Assembly: GCF_000003815.2 (NCBI RefSeq)
Contig: NC_049989.1
Span: 13,903,476 to 13,967,475, forward strand
Direction: 5' to 3'
Source of the DNA: Branchiostoma floridae
Taxonomy: Eukaryota > Chordata > Leptocardii > Amphioxiformes > Branchiostomatidae
DNA length: 64,000 nucleotides
The position numbers were made by a program, and so were the translations under genes. The notes under the pieces were generated by a model, which had not been told where the DNA came from, made no database searches, and saw only the letters and a list, made by a program, of their open reading frames with translations. This document shows positions 37,201-47,700 of the stretch, in pieces; within the stretch, counting starts at the first letter, position 1; every line of letters starts with the position of its first letter.

Positions 37201-39649
37201 GGCGAACTCCAGGTCAGAGTAGGGCGTGACCAGTTCTGTTGCCTGTGAGCCTAATCCGATGAAAGCATACTTACACGGAGGAGGACCGAGTATGGCTATG
37301 CATTCGTTAACAAGGTCTTGGATAAAAGTCCGTCTATCCTGGGCGATGTTCTTGCATAAAACCTTGACTGCTTCAGCTCGCTCAGCCTCGACTGTTATCA
37401 TGTCTGGGCTATCTTCCTCGTATTGGTACGGGTTGTGTTGTTGATCAATGGCGTCAATTTGTGACTTAGCGCGCATGCGCATCTCTTGTAGTCGCTTCTG
37501 ATGACGTCTGGACGAATCAGGGGAGCCTATCTTGGTGTCTATATTAGCAGTTTGCTGGAGAAACCATTGCTCTGTGTCTTGAAGCCGTTTTATCAACTCG
37601 GCAGTATTTGTGTCCAGTTCAGAGTCTGTTCTTGCCAATGCTGCGTTATACAATGATGCTGCCTGTGTGAAGTTCCTACCTTCTCTTGTTCTCTTGCCTC
37701 GCTGGACGTAGACGTCACCCAGTCTGCACAGGCATTCGGCCTCTTTACATAGATCGGGTTTGTTACAATCTGTATGTAAATAGAATATCTATTAGTCTAT
37801 TAAGTGATCAGCCAGACGGTTTTTCAATGATTACATATGTATATAAATCAATCCAGTATTAAAACATACTAAGTACGGAAATGTCGAATGTGGAATTTCT
37901 TTATTCTTTCAATATTTCTGGTAGCAGTTTGTAGAGATAGCTTTTGACATGATGAATAAAGGCATCCTAAAATCAAACTGCTTACATAGGAATTGTCTAA
38001 TTTTGAAAACCATTACGTTTTCATTGACATAATCAAATGAGATAAAACGATGTACCGTGAATCAGTCTCAGAGCGGACGCAAAGTCCTGTTCCGCCACGT
38101 CAAGCTTCCCATCAGCCAGTGCGCGGTCCCCTGTAGTCAGGTGCTCCTCGTAGGACCTAAAGTGAGGGTGTTACAGGTCTATATAACACCATTTGGCCAT
38201 GGGTTATACCACAGTACTGCGTCATGGATACTATTGATACATAACAATACACTTCAAGGGTCATCTTAATCACAATCAAAGTACAACGGTGGTTATCCAG
38301 GCCAAAGTCAATTGAATTGTATTCATGTTAAAAAGAGGAAAGTTTAGGAAATTGAAATTTGGAATATATCATGGAAATAAAAATGAGAATCTAACAAAGA
38401 AATCGGTGTCTTACGATGGAACTATACTATGACCGTAGAAATAGCAAATTATGCCAACATTTATTTGTCTTCAAGTATTGTAATGGTCAGTCAAGAAATT
38501 TTGCATCTATTTCTTTGTGTCTAGCAGCCATGTTGACCCACCACCGTCTCTCAGTAATAGGGCAATTACCACTCATGTGCTTACCTACTAGTAGACTGTT
38601 GACTGTTTGTGTCACCGATGACACCCGTGTCGGGTGACGTCATTGGAAATTCCCGTTGCACGTGACCCAGTTGCTGTGCTCTGTGTTTTTGATTCTTCAA
38701 TAGTAACATACAGAAGGACAAAATCAGTTATCTTAGCGTCAAAATTTGTCTTTGACAGTAAATAACAATCGACAAAAAAGGACGGGCTGCCTTAACCTTT
38801 CCGATCTTCTTCGTTTCTTGTCTGATTCTTGCCGTGCAAATAAGCGGCTGTGAACTTGACACCCATCCCCATACATTAAGCCCTTTCACACAGTGTGTTT
38901 ATATTAGCTACGGTGTTTACTGTAAGCATCAAAACACAACAAAGGAAAACGTACCTCCTGAATTCTGATTCTTGCCGTGTACTTTAAGCGATGAATTAGT
39001 GCCACTTTGCCTTGAAACTCCTCACACCGTGCCAGTGCAGTGTTGTACAGAGCAGTGGCCTTGGTCAAATTTGTGCTGTCTTTAGTTCTTCTTCCTCTTT
39101 TCAGGTACACGTCGCCGAGACTCTTCAAAGCTTCCATCTCTAACATAGTGTCACCGTTTATGATACCATCTGCCACTAATTTGGTATATTCAATCAGTAA
39201 CAAAGTCTCCTTGTTTCCAACAACAGTCAACTTGCGTTCCAGGTGCAGTAACTTCTCTGCTATGGCGAGCGAAGACAGTTTCTTATCGTCAGTAAGGGGT
39301 TCGTAACTACTTTGAGCTGTTGATCGCTTCCCTAACCTTAATTTCTCTGCATAGTGGTAACGATATACAAGACTTTCTCCCACTTCTGCGTCCTCGCACC
39401 GTATCAGTGCGGTCCTATACAGCATCATGGCTCTGTCAAACTTCTCTGGGTTCTTGTCGAGTCTTCCCTTTTCCAAGTTCACGTCTCCCAAGCTTTTGAG
39501 CACCTCCACTTCCACACACCTGTCCATGTTCGCCCATGTTTGTCCATGTCCATGGCGTCCAACAGGGCACAGAGGTACTCTGTCTCCGTACTCACCAGTC
39601 CTAGTCCCTTACTCTTGGCGTCCACAAGTTTTTTGCAGATTTGCAACAT
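34288..39649 (-). CDS. NTase-TPR protein (GlnD/DUF294-like nucleotidyltransferase plus about 14 TPRs), gene A
   Basis: Exons are about 39649-38955, 38156-38056 (101 nt) and 37769-34288 (a single 3482-nt exon). The first part has LGDVYLKRG...ALYNTALARC modules, a TPR-like repeat seen three times across the exons. The long exon holds an NTase core: GLGSQATE and, ten residues after the GS, SDLEFAIL, matching the hG[GS]...[DE]h[DE]h signature. The following GFAFDGFMPWACKTPFG and DVKKDIYRFPD segments resemble DUF294/GlnD-type helical regions. Then come about 14 TPRs of 42 residues (consensus GDHKKAISYYEQSLTMMKTI). Likely cytosolic; substrate unknown. TPRs suggest a protein partner, so a signalling or defence NTase is possible but unproven. 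Oddities: a 17-bp insertion near 39510-39530, relative to gene C, shifts the frame, so translation may start at the internal ATG at 39527. The phase at the first junction also conflicts (0 against 2), so a small exon may be missing. Confidence 0.8.
38635..38642. promoter_or_regulatory. CRE-like palindrome in intron of gene A
   Basis: TGACGTCA in the context GGGTGACGTCATTGG. It recurs at 42201-42208 (inverted) and 50279-50286, in the matching intron of each gene copy. The adjoining ATTGG is an inverted CCAAT box. It could mark an internal promoter for the NTase-TPR exons; this is inference from conservation among copies. Confidence 0.4.
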
Positions 39650-40061
39650 TTTTTTCACTGGAAAAAATACAAAAACGACGAAGGCCTCAGACATTAAGAT
39701 CAAACAGTAGACGGAACTCGACACTTACACAGTGCAGACAAGCCACAGATCGCTGCCAAGTAACGGCGTACGCACCCATTCTGTCGTGGCCGGGGGTAGT
39801 GCACGGCAAAACAATAAAAGGGTTTCGAGTGTCCAGGTTCGAATTCACGTTGTTCACGGTCTGCTGCTAAAGTACACTAAATAACAATGCAGACTTACGA
39901 AATCAGAAATACGTTCTTTCAAGTAGTTTGTTTGGCGTGAAATTGATGAAAGATGGTTCCGCGTTAAAAGTGACGAACTGTTTTGCCTTTTGACCTTTCC
40001 ATGTTTCACGGTGCCGAGTTTACCAAGGTCACTCAGTTGCAGCTACATAAATTGTGGGCAA

Positions 40062-40590
40062 ATAGTGTCTTTTTACCTTCCCATCATGCAATGCGTGCAT
40101 ATCATTAATATCACTAGCCAAGGAATTGTGCCATGTAATATCATTGTGCCCAAACTTCACCAAACAGCAGTGTTTTTCTGAAAATACTATTGATTGATGA
40201 TATTATGCTACTTGTGCATCAGAAAAACACAAATGCACCAAAAAGCACCCATGGGAAAGTAAATAAAATGATATTTGTCATCAATTANNNNNNNNNNNNN
40301 NNNNNNNNNNNNNNNNNNNNNNNNNNNNNNNNNNNNNNNNNNNNNNNNNNNNNNNNNNNNNNNNNNNNNNNNNNNNNNNNNNNNNNNGCTTTTCCATGGG
40401 TGCTTTTGGTGCATTGTGTTTTGTGAAGCACAAGTAGCATAATATCATCAATCAATAGTATTTTCAGAAAAACACTGCTGTTTGGTGAAGTTTGGGCACA
40501 ATGATATTACATGGCACAATTCCCTGGCTAGTGATATTAATGATATGCACGCATTGCATGATGGGAAGGTAAAAAGACACCACTTGAATT
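40062..40590. repeat. Palindrome with a 100-N assembly gap at its centre
   Basis: The arms 40062-40287 and 40388-40590 are reverse complements. The CATGCAATGCGTGCATATCA word on the left is mirrored on the right, and CCCATGGGAAAG faces CTTTTCCATGGG across the Ns. The Ns run 40288-40387, exactly 100, which usually marks a gap of unknown size. It is either a TIR transposon whose centre failed to assemble or a true hairpin. Confidence 0.75.
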
Positions 40591-41213
40591 GTGGGTAATA
40601 TTTCAAAGATGAAGGTCCGGTAAAATGTTCTAGTCTTGCCCATTGTCTCGATTTACATAACAATATCCGAGCCTGTTTTCTTGTTCATGTCTCAATCTCG
40701 GGTGACTTCAAGGCCTGTGACAATTTTCGTCAAACATGAATTTCGAACCACGTTTATAAGACTTATTGATGTTGAACGTTAAAGATACTGATCTAGTGTT
40801 TATGAAATATCGACATAACCAGATGCGGTTAACAAAAGGGACCCAAGCCAAAGCCGCATATGGTACCGTCCGAACAAGCCTTCGGACCCCCCGGTGTGGA
40901 GTGGCGGGGAAACGGTATTGCTTTCATTTTCCTTCCTGGAGCTCAAATTTTTTTGTTTTATTTACAGGCTTCTTGATGGGCCTTTATTCTGTTTTATTTC
41001 TTTGGTATTGTATTCATCGGAGTAAGTTAGGAAAACACTTGGAAATATTGAAATAGTTGATCTTTGTTCCTTGTGTTGTGACAGAGGGGACAGAGACGTT
41101 TGGAAAGAGAGAGTGGACCTGGTCCGGGCAAGTAGCCCGCGACGATGATAATGATGATGATGTTGTGACAATGTTGTGGCAGAAAGCAGATTTTCTGCAT
41201 TGTAATATAATTA
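40591..41213. other. Spacer with no recognised gene
   Basis: Contains an ATTATCATCATCG-type ATG/GAT microsatellite on one strand (about 41140-41165) and otherwise unremarkable sequence. No supported exon. Confidence 0.4.
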
Positions 41214-42553
41214 AGGGTTAATGACCCGCCCCGAGGTGTATATGGTGTCAAAACGCCTGGTCCTTTGCTATAACCACCGAATAAAACCACCGAGTGAGCG
41301 AAGCGAACGAGGTGGTTTTATGAGACGTGAACTGAGACGGTGACGTGAACTTGGAAAAGGGAAGACTCGACAAGAGCCCAGTGAAGTTTGACAGAGCCAT
41401 GGCGCTGTACAGGACCGCACTGCTCAGGTGTAAAGACGCAGATGTAGGAGGAACTCTTGTACATCGTTACCGCTATGCAAAAAAGTTAAGGTTAGGAAAG
41501 CGATCAACCGCTTATGGTGGTTATAAGCCCCTTACTGATGAGAAGAAAATGTATTTGTTCGCCAAAGTATCAGAGAAGTTCCTACAACTGGACCCAAGAT
41601 CGAAACGTTCTAGGCTCATTGAATATACCAAGTTAGTAATAGAAGGAATCGAAAACGGTGACACTATATTAGAGACGGAAGCGATCAAGAGTCTTGCCGA
41701 CGTGTACTTGAAAAGAGGAAAAGACACTAAAGACACAACATGTTTGACCAAAGCCACTGCTCTGTACAACACGGCACTGGCACGGTGTGAAGAGTTTCAA
41801 GGCAAAGTGGCACTCATTCACCGCTTAAAGTACACGGCAAGAATCAGAGAAAGTACCAGAATTCAGAAGGTGCGTTTTTCTTTTGTTGTGTGTTTGAGGC
41901 TAACAGTAAACACAGTAGCTATAGCTAATGTAAACACACTGCGAAAGGGCTTGTATGGGGACGGGTGTCAAGTTCTTCACAGCAGCTTATTCACATGGCA
42001 AAAATCAAACAAGAAATGAAGACGATTGGAAAGGTTAAGGAAGCCCGTACTTTTTTGTTATGTTGCTTACTGTCACTGAGAACAGCTTTTGACGCTAAGA
42101 TAACCAATATTGTCCTTTTGTATGTTGCTATTGAAGAATCAAAAGCACAGAGACAGAGCGCAACAAAGGGGTCACGTGCAACGGGATCCGAACTTTCCAA
42201 TGACGTCACCCGACAATGATGCCATATTAGGTGACACAAAGAGTCAACAATCTACTAGTAGGTAAGCACATGAGTGGTAATTGCCCTATTACTAAGAGAC
42301 GGTGGTGGGTCAACATGGCTGCTAGACACAAAGAAATAGATGCAAAATTTCTTGACTGACCATTACAATACTTAAATGAAGACAAATAAATGTTGGCATA
42401 ATTTGCTATTTCCACTGTCATAGTATAGTTCCATCGTAAGACACCGATTTCTTTGTTAGATTCTCATTTTCATTTCCATGATATATTCCAAATTTCAATC
42501 AACCAGGCGTTATGACACCATATATACCGAGGAACAGGCGGGTCATTAACCCT
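41214..42553 (+). mobile_element. TIR-bounded segment carrying a captured TPR-gene fragment
   Basis: AGGGTTAATGACCCGCC at 41214 is mirrored by GGCGGGTCATTAACCCT ending at 42553. Inside that, GTATATGGTGTCAAAACGCC faces GGCGTTATGACACCATAT, so the inverted ends are about 45-50 bp long. ATTA lies outside both ends (41210-41213 and 42554-42557). Between the ends, 41341-42498 is homologous, inverted, to about 38350-39487 of gene A (exon, intron and flanking words), and the homology stops at the inner edge of the repeats. This looks like gene-fragment capture by a DNA transposon. Confidence 0.65.
41341..41869 (+). pseudogene. Partial NTase-TPR gene first exon (captured fragment)
   Basis: Open frame beginning VNLEKGRLDKSPVKFDRAM and running through KLRLGKRSTA, LIEYTKLV and LGDVYLKRG-like repeats, ending at IQK before a GTGCGT donor. 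It lacks the first 30-40 residues of the family and all NTase and TPR-array exons. Divergence from gene A is considerable (roughly a quarter of residues by eye), so it is not an assembly duplicate. It is preceded by an ATAAAACCACC...GGTGGTTTTAT hairpin. It has no obvious promoter, so I treat it as a fragment. Confidence 0.7.
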
Positions 42554-43436
42554 ATTATCATATAGCCTACCCACACTGACCCATTTAAGAGTAGAATAGA
42601 GTAGAGTTTCCGGTTGAGTAGGAGCGACAAATTCCTTTATAAAACATACATCTTTTATTCAGTACATAAATTTGAACAGTGAATTTGAACAACATAAAAC
42701 TTGTACGTGAAATGTATTTCTGTTCCAAGGCTTGAAATAAGAACAAAGTCGATTCATATGTCACAAACTGTTGCACGCTCCGTATTTCTCCACTCGCCCA
42801 TTCTCCAGTTTGTCGTTCGTTCGTATCAGGCGCTACATCTCTGCCGGCTTTCCTGAGGCATTCCGGGATCCCTGTGCTTCACAGCTCTTGAGAATCTCGT
42901 TCACTACGAACTCAGACACGTCTTCTCCGAAGAAAGGTAGCATTTTGGTCCTCCAGCGCCATGACCGCTACTCAATGGCGGACCGTGGTGTTATTGTCGT
43001 CTGAACTTGAATGGGCGGGGGTGCAAATAATTCTATTTTCCATTTGTAGTTTAAATTGGACATGACTTGAAATAGATTTTATTGTCTTAAATATTATAGG
43101 TAATTCAATGTTGTTTTAAGACAGCAAATGTTTTCTTTGAACAAAGAAACTCGCACTACCGATGTTAATAGAGGGAGCCATCCCCCCTGCCATGCCTGTA
43201 CTTATTCCCTTATCTTGGCAGATGGACGATTCCTGGATATCTCATTCTGATTGGCCAGCGTCCTGTTTGTCTGTCCTTCTGATTGGTTTAAACTTTCAAA
43301 AGTCATTAATGCACACGTGCAATAATCAAAAATTTAATGCACGGCTGTTACGGCGTCATAACCAGCATGAAATGGGGCCTTCTGATTGGCCCACGTCCCC
43401 TGGCTATATGATAATTGATTTTCATTACTGAAAGAA
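42554..43436. other. Intergenic stretch with clustered CCAAT-type words
   Basis: No supported gene. The word CTGATTGG occurs three times between about 43246 and 43390, each an inverted CCAAT box core. What it would drive is unclear. Confidence 0.35.
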
Positions 43437-44600
43437 AGAGAGAAACAAGGGTTCGGGCACGTTCAAGGTCATTGTGCCCAAGATGGACGACAAGAGCGAG
43501 TGGAACCTGAATGGATAAACTCTGACCTTCACCCTGACTGTTACAGACGCTGTGTGTTTACTTCTTAGAAAGTTGGAAAGGTGAAAGATTCAACAAACCT
43601 CATCTGGTTTATTTTCTTCTGTAATGAATTTGGAAAGGCGCGGAAGATTCGACAAACCTTTTCTGACAGTTTTCCTTTTATGATATAGCGTTATTACTGT
43701 GTGTAAATAAGTAGTAGTTGCAGCTGATGCGATGACATAACCTCTCCCCTGTCACACATGTACACTGTATTTGGACAAATGAAAATATTTACAATGACAA
43801 ACTTAAACTATCATTTTATTTCCCTCAGGTCGACGTCTGTTGTCAAGGTATTATCACGAGGCCATGGCAATGTCTGCTGGGAAACAGGCTGCAGCATGAA
43901 GTGGGACTTCCTCTCTTCCTAACTTCATTTCTACGGATTTGTACAATGCAAGGTGACCACTTCAAGGCAATGAACTAAGCTGATGGATGGTGAAAATTAT
44001 TTTCCTAGGAGACAGACTTGTGAAAATGTGCAACACATGTATGTTTTTAATCAGCCACAGAAGTAGTAGCTCAAAGTTCAAAAGCAAAACCAATGATATA
44101 AATGACACAAAACTACCAACCTAAACAAAGGACTGACATTTTACACAACCCTCACATTTGCTTTCCTTACTTTTAACGTTAACTTAGAAGAAATGGAAAG
44201 TGATGACAACCATTCATTCGTTGATGTGTTTATGTTCTTAATTTAACATAGGGTATCTTTATCAAGGACTCCAATACACTGGCTTTCTATAACATGACCC
44301 ACGGAGCAACTATCCAACTGGCACTGAAGGAGAGAGGAGGAAGGAAGAAGTAGAACAAAAGCAAAACTTCAAAAGACTTGGTGAAAAGGAAAATGTTTAA
44401 TGTCACAGTCCATACTGGAAATTCAACTTCAAGTATATCCTACCTTCTTTGTACAGTGAGGGGTCCATCCAAATGTGTCTTTGATAAGTCCAAGACTGAT
44501 GGTTGAATACTGCACCTTATAAGTGATATTTGCAAGACCTTTTCTTCAATTTCTTGCAAAAGTATTCTACAGGATTTCTATACACCAAGCACTGTTACTT
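43437..44600 (+). pseudogene. SF3A1: SF3A1 3'-end pseudogene with introns retained
   Basis: Homologous to the end of SF3A1 exon 10 (GAAACAAGGGTTCGGGCAC and CCCAAGATGGACGACAAGAG), to exon 11 (about 43845-43900) and to exon 12 (about 44252-44353). The aligned introns and about 250 bp of 3' UTR are also present. A TAA replaces a Gln codon just after WNLNG, and the exon 11 equivalent is rearranged and out of frame. The exon 12 equivalent is still intact and ends GGRKK-stop. Retained introns show a DNA-level segmental duplication, not retrotransposition. It abuts the 3' end of NTase-TPR gene C just as SF3A1 abuts gene A. Confidence 0.9.
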
Positions 44601-44720
44601 GTAGTAAATCGCTCTTTTACATCACTAACTTTTGTCCAAACTAATTACAGATTGCAAAATGCTTGATGTCCCGAGAAAGCACAGATGTGTCTCTCAATAA
44701 TTATATAGTTCTTACCAACG

Positions 44721-47700
44721 TTAATGACTTTTTAAAGTAATTCCTTGCTTTTCTGAGATTTCCGAGTATAAACCAATGTTGTTTAGTGACACAGCAATGT
44801 CAGCATGTGCCGTGTTGGCTCCATAGATAGATTTCCTCATCACCAGTGACTGTTCAAAGTAGCTGATTGCTTCCTTCCAATCGCCGAGTTGATTCAAATA
44901 TAATCCCAGGTTGTGAAGTGACTTGACAATGTCCGGATGTGCCTTGTTGTCTCCATAAATAGTTTTTGTCATCGTTAGTGACAGTTTGAAGTAGCTGATT
45001 GCTATCTTCTATTATGAATCGCCGAGTTGATTAAAACATAATCCCAGGCTGTGAAGTGACTTGACAATGTCAGGATGTGCCGTGTTTCCATAAATGATTT
45101 TTCTCATCGCTAGTGACTGTTCGAAATAGCTGATTGCTTTCTTCTGACCGCCGAGTTGATGCAAACATAATCCGAGGTTGTGAAGTGACCCAGCAATAGC
45201 CGGATGTGCCGTGTTGTCTCCATAGATAATTTTCGCCATCGTTAGTGACTGTTCGAAGTAGCTGATTGCTTTCTTGTGGTCACCGAGTTTACTCCAAGAC
45301 AAGCCAAGTTTGTTTAGTGACTCACCAATGTCAGGATGTGCCGTGTTGTCTCCATAAATAATTTTCGCCATCGATAGTGACTGTTCGAAGTAGCTGATTG
45401 CTTTCTTGTGGTCACCGAGTTTACTCCAAGACAATCCAGGGCTGTTTAGTGACTCAGCAATGTCAGCATGTGCCGTGTTGTCTCCATAAATAATTTTTGT
45501 CATCGCTAGTGACTGTTCGAAGTAGTTGATTGCTTTCTTCCGATCGCCGAGTTGATTCAAACATAATCCCAGGTTGTGAAGCGACTCAGCAATGTGCAGA
45601 TGTGCCGAGTTGTCTCCATAGATAATTTTCGCCATCGTTAGTGACTGTTCGAAGTAGCTGATTGCTTTCTTGTGGTCACCGAGTTTACCCCAAGACAATC
45701 CAAGGTTGTGAAGTGACTCAGCAATGTCAGCATGTGCCGTGTTGTCTCCATAAATAATTTTTCTCATCGCTAGTGATCATGACTGTTCGAAGTAGTTGAT
45801 TGCTTTCTTCTGATCGCCGAGTTTACTCCAAGTCAATCCAAGGTTCTTTAGTGATGCAGCAATGTCAGGATGTGCCGTGTTGTCTCCATAGATAATTTTC
45901 GCCATCGTTAGTGACTGTTCGAAGTAGCTGATTGCTTTCTTGTGGTCACTGAGTTTACCCCAAGACAATCCAAGGTTGTTTAGTGACTCAGCAATGTCAG
46001 CATGTGCCGTGTTGTCTCCATAAATAATTTTTCTCATCGTTAGTGACTGTTCGAAGTAGTTGATTGCTTTCTTCTGATCGCCGAGTTTACTCCAAGTCAA
46101 TCCAAGGTTGTTTAGTGATGCAGTAATGTCAGGATGTGCCGTGTTGTCTCCATAGATGGTTTTCATCATCGTTAATGCCTGTTTGTAGTGGCTGATTGCT
46201 TTCCTCTGATCGCCAAGTTCACTCCAAGACAATCCAAGGTTGTTTAGAGATACAGCAATGTCCGGATGTGCCGCGTTGTTTCTATCGGTAGTTTTCCACA
46301 TCGTTAGAGACTGTTCGAAGTGGCCAATTGCCTTCTTGTGATCGCCAAGTTCACTCCAAGCTGATCCCAGTTTGCAAAGTGACGCAGCAATGTCCGGATA
46401 TCGATGTGCCGTGGTGTTCCCATGGATAGTTTTCAACATCGATACCAAATTTTCTAAGTAGTCGACTGCTTTCTTCTTTTCACCAAGTTGCCCCCATTCT
46501 AATCCCAGTTTGTAAAGTGACCAAGCAATGTCTGGATGTGCCTTGTTTTGTCCATAGATTGTTCTCTCCATCGATAGTGACTGTTCATAGTACCTGATTG
46601 CTTTCTTGTGATTGCCGAGTTTACTCCAAGACGATCCCAACTTGTCAAGTGACGAGGCCATGTCTGGATGCGCCGTGTTGTCTCCATGGATAGTTTTATT
46701 CATCGTTAATGACTGTTCGTAGTAGTTGATCGCTTTCGTGTGATCGTCACGTCTACCCCATGATAACCCCAGACAGTAGAGTGACCGGGCAATGCCCGGA
46801 TGTGCTATATTGTCTCCATAGACGGTTTTCCTCATCGTTAGTGCCTGGTCGTGGTACCTAATTGCTTTCTCGTGATCGTTAAGTTCACTCCAAGCTAATC
46901 CTATGTTATAGAGTGACATGGCGATGTCTGAATGTGCGGTATTGTCTCCATAGATTGTTGTTTGAATCGTTAATGACTTTTCGTAGTAACTGATTGCTTT
47001 TTTTGTGATCACCGAGTTTACTCCAAGATGAGCCAAGATTGTTAAATAATCCGGCAATGTGTAGATGTTGGGTGTTGTCTGCATAAATCGTTTCCATCAT
47101 TTTCATTGCCTCTTCATAGAAGCTTATTGCTTTCTTGTCATTTCCGAGTTCACTCCAAGATTATCCCAAGCTCTGTAATGACCCGGCAATGACCGGATGT
47201 GCCGCGTGATCTCCATAGATGGTTTTCATCATCTTCAGTGCCTGTTCCTGGTAGCTGATTGCTTTCTGTTGATCTCCAAGTACCATCCAATATGATCCCA
47301 TATTGGTTAATGAAGTGGCTATGTCCAGATGTGCTGTGTTGTCACCATAGAGAGTTTTCATCATTGTTAGTGCCTGTTCCTTGTAACTGATTGCTTTCTG
47401 TTGATCACCAAGTTCCATAAAGGAAGCACCCATACTGCTTAATGAAACGGCAATGGCTGGATGTGCCGTGTTGTCTCCATACATACTTTTAGTCATCGTT
47501 AATGCTTGTTCAAAGTAGCTGATTGCCTTCTCATGATCACCGAGTTCGCCCCAAGCTGATCCCAGGTTCTGAAGTAATTTAGCATCGTTTGTATGCGCCG
47601 TGTTTTTTCCACAGATAGTTTTTCTCATCGTTAGTGACTGTTCAAAGTAGCTGATTGCTTTTTCCTGATTGCCTAATCTACTATAACACAATCCCAAGTT

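Noticed and set aside
41341-42498. Assembly duplicate (uncollapsed haplotype) of gene A
   Set aside because: Protein divergence is too large and the homology is bounded by inverted repeats; a real duplicated fragment fits better.
43437-44600. Processed (retrotransposed) SF3A1 pseudogene
   Set aside because: Intron sequence between the exon equivalents is retained and aligned, so it arose by DNA duplication.
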